From positions 23,670 through 87,669 of the forward strand of contig NZ_JAGTAS010000025.1 of NCBI RefSeq assembly GCF_025685425.1: a DNA stretch of 64,000 nucleotides, written 5' to 3'. The notes under the pieces are model-generated. The model searched no databases. It saw only the letters and a program-made list of their open reading frames with translations, and had not been told where the DNA came from. This DNA is from Terriglobus albidus. GTDB taxonomy: Bacteria; Acidobacteriota; Terriglobia; Terriglobales; Acidobacteriaceae. The stretch's first letter is position 1. Every line of letters begins with the position of its first letter. Positions 43,448 through 51,971 of the stretch are shown here, piece by piece. The translations under genes and the position numbers were made by a program.

Positions 43448-43795
43448 ATGGCGAAGAAAGATACAACGCACGCTCCGCTGACTCCCGCAGTGCTGCACAT
43501 CCTGCTGGCGCTCTCCACCGGGGAGCGGCACGGATACGGGATCATGAAGCAGGTGGAAGCGGACTCACAGGGCAAGGTGAAGATGGGTCCGGGCACGCTG
43601 TATGGCTCGATTGGACGCATGATGGAAGCCGGTCTGATCCGGGAAAGCGATAAGCGAATCGATCCGGAGATGGACGACGAGCGGCGGATCTACTACAAAC
43701 TAACCACCGCGGGGCGGGCTGCGCTGGGAGCGGAACTTAAGCGGTATCGCAACGTGGTGGCGGTGGCGGAAGGGCGGTTGGCCTATGGCCAATGA
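43448..43795 (+). CDS. PadR-family transcriptional regulator
   Basis: 115 residues: LTPAVLHILLALSTGERHGYGIMKQVEAD, VKMGPGTLYGSIGRMMEAGLIRE (recognition helix), DDERRIYYKLTTAGRAALGAEL (wing). It belongs to a different PadR branch than the four permease-linked ones (TPAVLHILLAL instead of LQGTLDLLILRTL). No Shine-Dalgarno is seen, and the predicted transcription start is almost at the ATG, so the mRNA may be leaderless. It overlaps the downstream membrane-protein gene by 11 bp, indicating co-expression; it probably represses this pair through the palindrome in its promoter. Confidence 0.93.
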   Translation: MAKKDTTHAPLTPAVLHILLALSTGERHGYGIMKQVEADSQGKVKMGPGTLYGSIGRMMEAGLIRESDKRIDPEMDDERRIYYKLTTAGRAALGAELKRYRNVVAVAEGRLAYGQ

Positions 43796-44528
43796 TGTCG
43801 CAGGCCGGCATTACCGGGCGTTGTATGCGATGCTGCTGCGGCTGTATCCGCGGCGTTTCCATGATCGGTTCGGCGAGGAGATGGCTCAGACGTTTCACGA
43901 CCTCTGCCGCGAGCGCAGAAACGCCAATCGTGGCTTATTCGGGCTTGTACTGTGGGTCTTTTTCGAGACGTCGGTGGGAGCCATTAAGGAGAACACAACT
44001 CATATGACACAACCGAGCAAGACGATACTGCGTGTGGCCCTGGTGGCGCTGGGCCTTTTGATGGTGCCGGTGATCGCATCGCGAGTGGTGGATGGATGGA
44101 ACTGGCCCCCACGCGCGTTCGTGCTCGTGTATGTCCTGTTCTTCGGGACGGGGATGGCGTATGCGCTGATCGCGAGAAAGATGAACTCGTGGGCATACAA
44201 GGCAGGCGTTGGTATTGCGCTGGTGACCGGATTCGGCCTGGGGTGGTCAAACATGGTCCATGTCGCGGACTCAGGAAATCCCGCGAACCTGATCTACTAC
44301 AGCGTGCTCGTGGTAGGTCTCATTGGGGCCTTGCTGACGCGTCTGCAGCCACGAGGGCTGGCTTTCACACTGTTCGCGATGGCGGCTTTGCTTGCCCTGA
44401 TTGCCGTGCTGCTACCCTCGGGCGCGCCGCCCGACCTTGCGCGGAACATGGCCATTGGGCACGGTATCTCCGTGGTGTTGCTCATCGCCTCGGGTCTACT
44501 GTTCCGCCGCGCAAGTCTGATGGGCTGA
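43785..44528 (+). CDS. Membrane protein co-transcribed with PadR
   Basis: 247 residues. The first ~65 form a cytoplasmic segment (YRALYAMLLRLYPRRFHDRFGEEMAQTFHDLCRE) like the N-terminal prefix found before some acidobacterial permeases. Six or so TM helices follow (ILRVALVALGLLMVPVIA, AFVLVYVLFFGTGMAYALIA, AGVGIALVTGFGLGW, LIYYSVLVVGLIGALL, LAFTLFAMAALLALIAVLLP, GISVVLLIASGLLF). No transporter motif is visible. The 11-bp overlap with PadR suggests it is that regulator's target. Function unknown. Confidence 0.8.
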   Translation: MANDVAGRHYRALYAMLLRLYPRRFHDRFGEEMAQTFHDLCRERRNANRGLFGLVLWVFFETSVGAIKENTTHMTQPSKTILRVALVALGLLMVPVIASRVVDGWNWPPRAFVLVYVLFFGTGMAYALIARKMNSWAYKAGVGIALVTGFGLGWSNMVHVADSGNPANLIYYSVLVVGLIGALLTRLQPRGLAFTLFAMAALLALIAVLLPSGAPPDLARNMAIGHGISVVLLIASGLLFRRASLMG

Positions 44529-44553
44529 AGTTTCAACATCGAATCGGATCAAC

Positions 44554-45003
44554 TCAAACGCCGAATTGACTCAGATGATGATCGAGATGCTTATACCCTA
44601 TCGTCGCCCATTCGTGAGGAGTCATGGGGCCAAAGAAACAATGCGGGTGTGTCGTACATCCGGCCGGTCCAGCCGCAGAAAAACGGTCAAGCCAATCGAG
44701 CAAACGTCGCTGCTCCGCAACAAAGTCCTTGTCACCCTGCATGATCAGGCTCTTCTCCGTGGGCATATTCCGGCGGATCGGCGCTTCCCCTAAAACAGAC
44801 TTCTTCGCCATCTTTCCGAAGATCCGCCCGACGAAGCTTCGTGGCGGGTTATTCAGCCCCGCGGCCTGTTCCATCCAGGCGGAACAGTGTGCAAGCATCT
44901 GCGCCGGCGTCATGGCGCCCCATTGTCTCTCACTGCGAGGGCCCAGGCTTTCGATGCGTTTTTTGATTTCCGTCACGGAAGCAGGTTCAAACAGGTTTTT
45001 CAT
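44554..45003 (-). CDS. DUF1569 family protein (DinB-like fold)
   Basis: 149 residues: ESLGPRSERQWGAMTPAQMLAHCSAWMEQA near the N-terminus carries the His of the DinB-like metal triad, and PHCFFGPMTPHEWATIGYKHLDHHLSQFGV at the C-terminus supplies the others (HLDHHL). This is the classic DUF1569 layout. Its ATG overlaps the stop of the isomerase gene by 4 bp, so both are made from one mRNA. Function is unknown; some DinB-fold relatives are thiol-dependent transferases. Confidence 0.85.
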   Translation of the reverse strand: MKNLFEPASVTEIKKRIESLGPRSERQWGAMTPAQMLAHCSAWMEQAAGLNNPPRSFVGRIFGKMAKKSVLGEAPIRRNMPTEKSLIMQGDKDFVAEQRRLLDWLDRFSAAGPAGCTTHPHCFFGPMTPHEWATIGYKHLDHHLSQFGV

Positions 45004-45821
45004 AGATTCCCCTCAGCTAACGCCTTCTGTGCATCAAGTCTGGCCTTCCGTAAGGAAGCCACTGGATCCGTAGTAGGTGCGTATTCCATCCCGATGAAGC
45101 GGTTGTAATTCAGCTTCCCTAAGGTGCGATAGATGTTCGTGTAGTCGATCTCGCCGGTTCCGGGTTCATTCCGGCCAGGAACATCCGCGATGTGGACCAG
45201 TCCCACCCACTCAATATTTGCTTCGAGCTTTTCGATCAGGTTTCCGCCGCCGCGTTGCTCGTGGTAGAAGTCGTACAACACTTTCACGTTGGGACGATTA
45301 ACCGCGCGCACAATCTCAAAGCCTTCCTTCACGGACGTAAGGAAGATGGTGGGATTCTCGATCAAATCGATCGGCTCAATCACGATATTGATTCCCTGCT
45401 TATCGGCAATGTCGGAGGCACGTCGCAGATTTTCGACAGCGGCCATAAATTGCACCTGCGGGTCGACCTGTAGCTTCTTGCCGGATTTGATGTTGATCTG
45501 AGGGCATTCCAGCTCTTTAGCAATGTGGCAATGTTCTGTCACACGCGACGCAAATTCTTCAGATTGCCCAGGAATCGCAAAACTCGCCTGAAGCCCGCTC
45601 AACATATCAATCACCACGTTGAGCGAGCGCATCTTCGCCATAATGCGGCGCTGCTCTTCGGGTGTCCACTTCTGGAAGTATCCGATAAGCTCCACTCCCT
45701 GATAGCCCGCCTCTGCGATGACCTCAATACAGCGGTCGTACGAGGGCAGCTTTAGCATGTGGATCTCACAGGAGAACTTTGGAGCGGAAGAAGCCGGCGT
45801 CTGGGCGGAGGAAAGGTTCAT
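45000..45821 (-). CDS. Hydroxypyruvate isomerase-like TIM-barrel sugar isomerase
   Basis: Start at 45821 (MNLSSAQTPASSAPKFSCEI), 273 residues; an upstream extension of the frame runs into a RepC repeat and is excluded. Motifs of the AP-endonuclease-2/xylose-isomerase-like barrel: IEVIAEAGYQGVELIGYF, VIEPID (metal Glu), VLYDFYHEQRGGGNL (Asp, His), VHIADVPGRNEPGTGEIDY (His, Glu) and FIGMEYAPT (Glu). These match Hyi-type enzymes interconverting hydroxypyruvate and tartronate semialdehyde, but related isomerases act on other ketoses. Followed by a coupled DUF1569 gene. Confidence 0.85.
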   Translation of the reverse strand: MNLSSAQTPASSAPKFSCEIHMLKLPSYDRCIEVIAEAGYQGVELIGYFQKWTPEEQRRIMAKMRSLNVVIDMLSGLQASFAIPGQSEEFASRVTEHCHIAKELECPQINIKSGKKLQVDPQVQFMAAVENLRRASDIADKQGINIVIEPIDLIENPTIFLTSVKEGFEIVRAVNRPNVKVLYDFYHEQRGGGNLIEKLEANIEWVGLVHIADVPGRNEPGTGEIDYTNIYRTLGKLNYNRFIGMEYAPTTDPVASLRKARLDAQKALAEGNL

Positions 45822-45943
45822 CGAGTTCTCAAAGGCAGAAACTTTAGCGAAACGAGTGTATCGGCTACATGTTCCCAACTCAAACCCACCGTCGTCATGC
45901 TGCTGAAGCGTATAGGAACCGAGGAGTTCGCTTTGCCACATAT

Positions 45944-46036
45944 AAGCGCTGAAGGCGCGCTCTATACCAGCCTGGGGCAACGCCCCAGGTCTCGTTCACA
46001 TAGAACGATCAAGGGCTGAAGGCCCGCTCTATAATT
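45944..46036. repeat. RepC copy
   Basis: GCGCTGAAGGCGCGCTCTAT, ACCAGCCTGGGGCAACGCCC and GGGCTGAAGGCCCGCTCTAT. It contains an intact candidate target for the IS110 element described at 53635 (CCAGC-CT-GGGGC). Confidence 0.85.
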
Positions 46037-46132
46037 CCCCCATACAAGGCCCGGCGAAACATAGGTGTGGCGTGGACGTTTTTCGCGCATGGATGTTATT
46101 GCTCGGAAGTGATGTAAGCTTTCGGTCATGCT

Positions 46133-46558
46133 ATGCATCTGTCACAGCAAGTCAGAATACAGAAGGCCCTTCCACAAGCGATCATCCTTTCGCTGGTGTT
46201 GCTTGTTGCCAACTTAGTAGGTTGTGCTCAGGGTTGGACACCTGACGCGAGCATCATCAGCAAGATGGAAGCCGGCATCAAACCCAGCGATATACCGCCC
46301 CAATATGCCCCGGGGCACCCTCCCATTATTAGTCAGTACGCCCGATACTACTTCGGCTACAAGGCTCACAATCGCAGGATGATTCGCGGTGAACTCGTCC
46401 GGTCATCCATATCGGAGATGAAACCGGCGGGTATCTATATAGTCCGGAGCCAAAGAGAGTTCCCTGTGATCTTTGATGGTGGATGTTCTGTCATGCACCT
46501 GGTGTATGACGTGGAAGCCGGGAAAATTGGGTCGCTGCAATGCAATGGCTTGGCCTAG
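46133..46558 (+). CDS. Small probable lipoprotein of unknown function
   Basis: 141 residues. The N-terminal hydrophobic stretch ends in a lipobox-like VANLVGC near residue 31, suggesting lipidation. The mature part has SDIPPQYAPGHPPIISQYARYYFGYKAHNRRMIRGELV, IYIVRSQREFPVIFDGGCSVMHLVYDVEAGKI and a C-terminal Cys. The two late cysteines (DGGC, LQC) could form a disulfide. No family recognised. It is isolated between two RepC copies in inverted orientation. Confidence 0.65.
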   Translation: MHLSQQVRIQKALPQAIILSLVLLVANLVGCAQGWTPDASIISKMEAGIKPSDIPPQYAPGHPPIISQYARYYFGYKAHNRRMIRGELVRSSISEMKPAGIYIVRSQREFPVIFDGGCSVMHLVYDVEAGKIGSLQCNGLA

Positions 46559-46564
46559 AGCTGG

Positions 46565-46668
46565 CATTGGGAATTATGGAGCGGGCCTTCAGCCCTTTAA
46601 CAATGTTGTGGCTCTAATACCTGGGGCGTTGCCCCAGGCTGGTATAGAACGCGCCTTCAGCGCTCGGC
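46565..46668. repeat. RepC copy, inverse
   Basis: GAGCGGGCCTTCAGCCC, CCTGGGGCGTTGCCCCAGG and CTGGTATAGAACGCGCC. Inverse of the copy at 45944; together they bracket the lipoprotein gene. A short GGGGTGCCCCACC..CTCACGGAGTTAGGGTGGG stretch follows, also found at 58369-58433. Confidence 0.85.
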
Positions 46669-46749
46669 TTTTATCTCCTTTCCCCGCCGGGGTGCCCCAC
46701 CCTCACGGAGTTAGGGTGGGCGAGGAATACCCCTAAATTCCCGCGCTAA

Positions 46750-47568
46750 AGTTTTCCTGACATCCTTGTCGAAAACCCGTTTTGCCATTCGTCGTTATTC
46801 TCGGAAGCTCATGTACCCTTCGAGACACCGCGCGGAGACGAGTTGCACCGCAGGATCACGTCAGTACTTTCTGTGGTCTACCTGATCTTCAACGAGGGGT
46901 ACACCGCAACCTCAGGAGAAGAGTGGATGCGGACCGCACTCTGCGACGAGGCGCTGCGGCTCGGACGCATACTGGCACAACTTCTTCCCGGCGAGTCTGA
47001 AGTTCACGCGCTTCTGGCCTTGATGGAGCTCAATGCGGCGCGCACCGCGGCCCGCCGGGGAAGCAAGGGTGAAGCGATCCTGCTGCTGGATCAGAATCGC
47101 GCGTTGTGGGATGAAGCACAGATTCACCGGGGAATGACCTCGCTCGAACACGCGGAAAGGTTGGGCGGTGAAGCAAAATATTATCGGTTGCAGGCAGCCA
47201 TTGTTGCCTGCCACATGCGAGCGCGCACAGCCGAAGAGACGGACTGGGGACGGATCGTTCTTCTCTACGACGCTCTGATGCAGACCGCGCCCTCTCCTAT
47301 CGTGGCGCTGAATCGAGCAGTCGCCGTAGGTATGGCACAGGGCCCCGCCGCCGGGCTTAATGCACTCGATGCCATCGCCGGAGACTCTGCTCTGACCGGC
47401 TATCATCTGCTGCACAGTGTTCGCGGAGACCTGCTGATGAAGATGGGCAACTTCACTGAGGCGCGTGAAGAAATACAGCGTGCCATCGCCATGACGCAGA
47501 ACCTGCGTGAACAGGAATTGCTGACGGAGAGACTGAAGCAGATCGAGAAAGCCACCCCCTCAAGTTAA
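46750..47568 (+). pseudogene. N-terminally truncated ECF sigma factor (DUF6596 / ECF42-type C-terminal part)
   Basis: The frame runs from a stop at 46749 and reads AHVPFETPRGDELHRRITSV then LSVVYLIFNEGYTA, the family's region after the sigma-4 domain. It continues with ALCDEALRLGRILAQLLPGESEVHALLALMELNAARTAAR, LLDQNRALWDEAQIHRGM and the TPR-like tail (ALNRAVAVGMAQGPAAGLNAL, GYHLLHSVRGDLLMKMGNFTEAREEIQRAI). Sigma-2 and sigma-4 domains, about 170 residues, are missing, and the left edge meets repeat DNA. Only a TTG at 46843 could start translation. Probably a dead gene, though a free-standing TPR domain cannot be excluded. Confidence 0.8.
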
Positions 47569-47570
47569 GC

Positions 47571-47745
47571 GGTGGTGGGAGCAGCGGGGCTCCCGGCAAG
47601 CTTGCTGGCTGGGGTGTTCAGCGGGCTTCAGCCGCTGATAAAAGCATGAAAGTAAATGGGCTTTTAGCCCAATCCTTTTTGACTTCGTAAGCCGTGGGCT
47701 AATAGCTCACGGCTCCCACCGATTCGAGCTTCGCTCGAATGCCTG
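47571..47745. repeat. RepE palindromic element, copy 2
   Basis: GGTGGGAGCAGCGGGGCTCC / CACGGCTCCCACC ends with the AAAGTAAATGGGCTTTTAGC block of copy 1 and an internal insert carrying GCAAGCTTGC. The TTCGAGCTTCGCTCGAAT hairpin follows at 47725. Confidence 0.78.
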
Positions 47746-47785
47746 GGTCGCTACATAAACGGGGATGCCTGCATAATTTGTGCAT

Positions 47786-48457
47786 ATGAACAGTTGTCGA
47801 GAGTTTCTTGACGCTCCGCCGGATGAAGTACCCGTTCGAGGCTACTTGCATCTCCCGGCCCTTTCCGGCGGTGATTGCCTCGTCCTGACGCACGGCGCAG
47901 GAGCGAATTGCAACGCCCCACTTCTCGTGGCGCTGGCGGATGCGTTCTGCGCTTCGGGGATAACTGTTCTACGCTGTGATCTTCCCTTCCGTCAGTCACG
48001 ACCGCACGGGCCGCCACCTCGTGGCAGTGCAGAGCGTGATCAGCAGGGCCTGCGAGCGGCAGTCGCCTCCATGCGAAGACAGGGATTGGGACGTATATTT
48101 CTGGGAGGTCACTCATACGGAGGAAGGCAGGCGTCGATGCTTGCTGCGGCTGAACCCAATCTTGTAGACAGGATTCTGCTGCTCTCATACCCGCTCCACC
48201 CTCCGCAGCGGCCCAGCGAGTTACGTACCGGGCACTTCCCTGATCTCAAAACTCCCGCTCTATTCGTTCATGGCGCGCGGGACAGGTTCGCCTCGATCGC
48301 CGAGCTGACAGAGGCGTTGGAGCTCATCCCGGCACGAACCGAACTACTTTCCATCACCAGCACGGGGCACGAACTGCTCACAAAGAAGAACCGTGATGAA
48401 CTGCCAAAGAAGATAGTGGAGGCATTCCGGTCTTTTGCTTACGAGACGCCTATCTAG
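47786..48457 (+). CDS. Alpha/beta hydrolase (dienelactone-hydrolase / KANL3-Tex30-like)
   Basis: 223 residues from ATG 47786. Oxyanion-loop HGAGANCNAP, strand TVLRCDLPFRQSRPHGPPPRGSAERD, nucleophile elbow GGHSYGGRQASML with Ser in GHSYG, acid LFVHGARDRFAS and a late His in STGHELL complete a Ser-Asp-His triad. PRGSAERDQQGLRAAV and LSYPLHPPQRPSELRTGHFPDLKTPALF are typical of the small KANL3/Tex30 branch of esterase-like proteins. Substrate unknown. A GTG six bases upstream is an alternative start. Confidence 0.88.
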   Translation: MNSCREFLDAPPDEVPVRGYLHLPALSGGDCLVLTHGAGANCNAPLLVALADAFCASGITVLRCDLPFRQSRPHGPPPRGSAERDQQGLRAAVASMRRQGLGRIFLGGHSYGGRQASMLAAAEPNLVDRILLLSYPLHPPQRPSELRTGHFPDLKTPALFVHGARDRFASIAELTEALELIPARTELLSITSTGHELLTKKNRDELPKKIVEAFRSFAYETPI

Positions 48458-48530
48458 TGTGATGTCTCAGAAGTTCTTGTCATAAATGTTGTCATTCTGA
48501 ACGAATCACGAACTTTAGAACACTAGAGCG
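48453..48530. repeat. RepD repeat, copy 3, partial
   Basis: GTGATGTCTCAGAAGTTCTT, GTCATAAATGTTGTCATTCT and GAACGAATCACGAAC. Overlaps the last bases of the hydrolase gene. The 411-bp gap after that gene holds only RepD, a RepE remnant and RepA. Confidence 0.6.
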
Positions 48531-48576
48531 TCGACAAATTCGATTGATCCGAGACAGCCCACGACATAGCTGAACT

Positions 48577-48634
48577 GGTGGGAGCAGCGGGCTGAAGCCC
48601 TCGGCTCCCACCGGTTCGAGCTTCGCTCGACTAG
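48577..48634. repeat. RepE remnant
   Basis: GGTGGGAGCAGCGGGCTGAA joined to CCCTCGGCTCCCACCGGTTC: both termini without the middle, an internal deletion derivative. Confidence 0.7.
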
Positions 48635-48748
48635 AGCATTTTCCCTGCAGGTGCAGCGCAGGGATTCCCCATCCTTGGGCGTTTTTCCGCAATAAAAACG
48701 CCGCTGCGCGCCCCTCCCGGGATACCCAGCAACAGGGAAAATGCTCTA
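48632..48748. repeat. RepA MITE copy
   Basis: Full-length TAGAGCATTTTCCCTGCAG / CAACAGGGAAAATGCTCTA, directly at the end of the RepE remnant. Confidence 0.9.
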
Positions 48749-48868
48749 GCTCGAACTTTACTTTCTATTTGATCCAACCTGAGCGTTCCACTTACATTCT
48801 TGTGCATCGGGCACGGGAGTAGACTGAACTCGGCGTTCTCGGATTCTTTTCGGGGCTGCGAGGTCGAA

Positions 48869-50014
48869 ATGAGACTTGCGCGTGCGATTCGAAAAGTGCA
48901 TTCCCTGCCGCGCAGCTTTCGTTACGCGCGGATGGTGGCGCGGGCACTCAAGTCACGCGGTCATCCCATCCTCGCCCATATCATCCCGATCCGGCGTTGC
49001 AATCTCGCCTGCGCCTATTGCAGCGAATATGACAGAGTCTCCAGTCCGGTACCCACAAGCGAGATGGTGCACCGCATCGATCTTCTCGACGCTCTGGGAA
49101 CGGAGATCATTACCTTCAGCGGCGGAGAACCGCTATTACACCCCGATCTCGACGACCTGATCCGGCGTATTCGCTGTCATGGCCGTATCGCTACCCTGAT
49201 TACCAATGGATATCTCCTTACTCCGGACCGCATCCGGCGGTTAAACCGCGCCGGCCTGGAGCACTTGCAGATCAGCATCGACAATGTAAGTCCTGATGAC
49301 GTTTCCAAAAAGAGTCTGAAGGTTCTGGATAAGAAGTTGGAATGGCTTGAAGAGTTTGCCCAGTTTGCCATCAGCATCAACTCCGTCGTAGGGGCCGGAG
49401 TGAAGGATTCCCGCGATGCACTCGTCATTACACGGCGCGCCCTGGAACTGGGCTTCGATACAACCGTTGGAGTGATCCACGATCGTGGTGGTCAACTGCT
49501 GCCATTGCCGGAAGCGGACCGTGCCGTTTACGAGCAGATACAGAACGAACGAAAGCCGGGATTCTGGGCATTCTCGTATGACAACTTATTCCAAAAGAAT
49601 CTATTAGGCGGAAAGCCGAACGATTGGCAATGCCGCGCGGGAAGCCGATACCTCTATATCTGTGAGGATGGACTTGTCCATTACTGTTCACAGCAGCGAG
49701 GGTACCCGGCGATTCCACTGGAGAAGTACACCCACGAAGACCTGGAACGCGAGTACTGGACGAAGAAACCGTGCGCGCCTTATTGCACCGTCTCCTGTGT
49801 GCACCGTGTGGAAATGATCGATATGGTTCGGGAGGATCCTCGCACGGCTCTGAAGAAGTTCTTTCCGCCGGCGGCGGAGGGCGAAGCACCCAACCTACCA
49901 GTGGGCCTGAAAATTCTCTCCTCTGTGTTTCTCCCACCGGAGAACGGCAGACCTCAGAGTAGCGTAACGAAAGCCGTGGCCGGCGCGGTGATGAGAGTGC
50001 TTGGAATCAAATGA
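48869..50014 (+). CDS. Radical SAM protein with SPASM-like C-terminal cysteines
   Basis: The start at 48869 has GAGG seven bases upstream; 381 residues. [19 protein letters not shown] holds the CxxxCxxC cluster motif, followed by [12 protein letters not shown] (SAM binding), LITNGYLL and [12 protein letters not shown]. The C-terminal region has [24 protein letters not shown] and [12 protein letters not shown], spaced to bind an auxiliary Fe-S cluster. Chain architecture resembles HpnH-type and peptide-modifying enzymes, but no substrate peptide or hopanoid gene is adjacent. Its last 61 bp overlap the end of the PAP2 gene on the other strand, so the two converge. Confidence 0.88.
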   Translation: MRLARAIRKVHSLPRSFRYARMVARALKSRGHPILAHIIPIRRCNLACAYCSEYDRVSSPVPTSEMVHRIDLLDALGTEIITFSGGEPLLHPDLDDLIRRIRCHGRIATLITNGYLLTPDRIRRLNRAGLEHLQISIDNVSPDDVSKKSLKVLDKKLEWLEEFAQFAISINSVVGAGVKDSRDALVITRRALELGFDTTVGVIHDRGGQLLPLPEADRAVYEQIQNERKPGFWAFSYDNLFQKNLLGGKPNDWQCRAGSRYLYICEDGLVHYCSQQRGYPAIPLEKYTHEDLEREYWTKKPCAPYCTVSCVHRVEMIDMVREDPRTALKKFFPPAAEGEAPNLPVGLKILSSVFLPPENGRPQSSVTKAVAGAVMRVLGIK

Positions 50015-50817
50015 GCAAGCCATGCCAGATACATCGCCAGCGACAAAACCGCTCCCAGCACGACATCGACGGCGTAGTGATACCTTTCCACGACGGCGGC
50101 CACGGCGATCCAGCAAGAGATGATCAGGAAAAGGATCCCCACAGCCGGAACGCGGTGCAACAGAAAGAGAGAGATTGCCAGGGAGGCGGCGACGTGCGCG
50201 CTGGGAAAGGAAATCGCATGGATGCTTCCATGCTTCTGAATCCATAGATTGAAGACCTTGCTTTTCGTTGCCTGAGATTCCCCGTGTTCTGATTCGAGAA
50301 AGCGAGGCGGCATCGCAGGCACAAAGGGTGTGACGGCATAGCAGACGTACGTCGGTAAAAGGACGAAAGCCCAGAAAGAGTCTGCATCGCGACTTAATCC
50401 AGCCGCGTAGAGTGTGGCCAATCCCAGCAGAGGCAGCGGATAGCACAGCATGTAAGCCCACTCCATGGAGAGGTGCGCAAATCGGCCGAGCCGCACGCCG
50501 ACAAGTGATACGAAGGTCCACAGCCTGCGATCCGATTGCATAAGCCAGGTCTGCATCTTCTCGTTCGGTCCGAGAAAGAATTGGCCAGTCTGCCAATAAG
50601 GAATAAGCATCAAGACCGCAGGCAGCCAATCACGGAGGATTGAAACCTGAGCCGATGGGAGGAGGTACACGGACAATCGCGCCAGGGCGATGGCGAAGAT
50701 TGCACCCGCGGCGAGCATGGTTATGATTAACCGCCGTCGGGCAGCGAGCGGATAAACCCATGCCGCCAGAGCGAATATGCTGGCGAAGCCCACCTGGATC
50801 CACTCGGAAATTCGCAT
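49954..50817 (-). CDS. PAP2-superfamily membrane phosphatase
   Basis: 287 residues with six TM helices ([35 protein letters not shown] and others). The catalytic motifs lie late: [17 protein letters not shown] (PSxH motif with the active-site His) and [17 protein letters not shown] (the third motif's His and Asp). The Lys-Arg first motif is only approximate (IQKHGSIHA). Such enzymes dephosphorylate lipid phosphates or undecaprenyl diphosphate. Arranged tail-to-tail with the radical SAM gene with a 61-bp coding overlap; the two reading frames there are both supported. Confidence 0.85.
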   Translation of the reverse strand: MRISEWIQVGFASIFALAAWVYPLAARRRLIITMLAAGAIFAIALARLSVYLLPSAQVSILRDWLPAVLMLIPYWQTGQFFLGPNEKMQTWLMQSDRRLWTFVSLVGVRLGRFAHLSMEWAYMLCYPLPLLGLATLYAAGLSRDADSFWAFVLLPTYVCYAVTPFVPAMPPRFLESEHGESQATKSKVFNLWIQKHGSIHAISFPSAHVAASLAISLFLLHRVPAVGILFLIISCWIAVAAVVERYHYAVDVVLGAVLSLAMYLAWLAHLIPSTLITAPATAFVTLL

Positions 50818-50938
50818 CGGATCTCCCAGATCTTGCTATGGCCGATCTTCCCTGGAGCATCAGAATAGTAAAAGATCGCAATACAGAGAACGTAAATAGC
50901 GTATTGCAGCGGTGCAAACCCCGAGGACAGGGAACCCG

Positions 50939-50958
50939 CTAGAGCTGTTCTCCATCAG
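50939..50958. repeat. 20-bp exact repeat
   Basis: CTAGAGCTGTTCTCCATCAG is identical at 61400-61419, there directly behind RepB copy 3. Between 50818 and 51151 I see no gene; the stretch holds only this motif. Confidence 0.6.
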
Positions 50959-51151
50959 ATATAGAGCTGAAAAAGGGAAGTCTGAACCAAGCAGTCGATC
51001 ATTTGGTGTGATGGGAGGAGGAGCATCTGGGTCCTCGCAAAGAATCAAGCTCTCATTACGATCCATGCCCGTCGGATTAGGCAACATGAACATATCCGCA
51101 GGCCGCTCTGTAGAGAACTGGATAACAACAGTCAACTTACAGCGGCTTCGT

Positions 51152-51256
51152 TAGAGCATTTTTCCTGTAGGTGTAGCGTAGGGGTTTCCGCATCTATGGG
51201 CGTTTTCCGCAATGAAAACGCCGCTGCACGCCTCGTCCGGGATACCCAGCAACAGG
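51152..51256. repeat. RepA MITE, right end lost
   Basis: Starts TAGAGCATTTTTCCTGTAGG and keeps GGGCGTTTTCCGCAATG and GGGATACCCAGCAACAGG, but the final GGAAAATGCTCTA is replaced by unrelated DNA at the tail of the CGNR gene. Confidence 0.85.
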
Positions 51257-51263
51257 TGAACGG

Positions 51264-51896
51264 TCACTGTGAGTCGACCATCCGCTGTTTGCTCCGATAG
51301 CGTCTCGCCTTGATCCGATTACCGCAGAGCTTCATGTCACACCACCGTCGGGCTTTGTTCTTGCTGCCGTCAAGGAATAACCAGCGACATTCTTGGTTTG
51401 AACAAGCGCGTAGTTGGTCAATTTCTGCCGAAGTAAGCAACTCAAGAGCAGTCGACACCAGCCTTCTGAGCGGCACATCCGAAGCGCGCACCCGGTCTCC
51501 GCCTGCGTTCCACCGCAAACGGGAATCGCACCATTCAAGATCCTCTGATTTCCGCATCGTCCGCGCAAAAGCGGACAGACTTCTCACGCCGTCGATCGGA
51601 GGAGCTTGTCCGTCAACAACGGCATACAGAATCGATGCCAGACACTCGCGGAATCTCTTTGTGGAAGACAAGCTCCTTCGCTTTCTGACCGGATCGCTTG
51701 TTGCGAGTTTTTGAATCTCTGATGGCGTGATTAGCCCACTCTGCTCCGCGAAGCACAGAAGATCTGCGTAGTTGTTCAGAAGTTCCTCTGCTCCGGATGG
51801 CCGAAATCTCCAGTCCAGAGTGTTGACAAGATCCAGCGCGGGATGGCCCGCCACAAGCTGGAAGGGTGCTGAATCGAGCTTCTTCTGAATCTGCAT
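51264..51896 (-). CDS. CGNR zinc-finger protein with ABATE domain
   Basis: Start ATG at 51896 (AGGG before it), 210 residues. The N-terminal ABATE region has FQLVAGHPALDLVNTLDWRF and ELLNNYADLLCFAEQSGLI. The C-terminal CGNR finger is complete: CSNQECRWLFLDGSKNKARRWCDMKLCGNRIKARRYR, with four cysteines for one zinc and the CGNR signature. Such proteins are presumed stress-linked DNA-binding regulators. Divergent from the GNAT gene, 75 bp apart, so both may share a control region. Its 3' end touches a decayed RepA copy. Confidence 0.92.
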   Translation of the reverse strand: MQIQKKLDSAPFQLVAGHPALDLVNTLDWRFRPSGAEELLNNYADLLCFAEQSGLITPSEIQKLATSDPVRKRRSLSSTKRFRECLASILYAVVDGQAPPIDGVRSLSAFARTMRKSEDLEWCDSRLRWNAGGDRVRASDVPLRRLVSTALELLTSAEIDQLRACSNQECRWLFLDGSKNKARRWCDMKLCGNRIKARRYRSKQRMVDSQ

Positions 51897-51971
51897 CACC
51901 CTAATTCTAGTCGAGATCATATCGCTCGCGTCACCGTCAAAACCAACTATGATGGTGATGGAGGTATTTTC

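Noticed and set aside
43448..44528. PadR plus small membrane protein considered as a toxin-antitoxin pair
   Set aside because: The PadR fold and a six-helix partner fit a regulator with its target gene; nothing toxin-like is visible.
45822..45980. Upstream extension of the sugar isomerase reading PQAGIERAFSA
   Set aside because: Encoded by the RepC repeat; the family start is at 45821.
48869..50817. Radical SAM and neighbours considered as a peptide-modification cluster
   Set aside because: No precursor peptide, peptidase or exporter next to it; the 36-residue gene at 37579 is 11 kb away on an unrelated segment.
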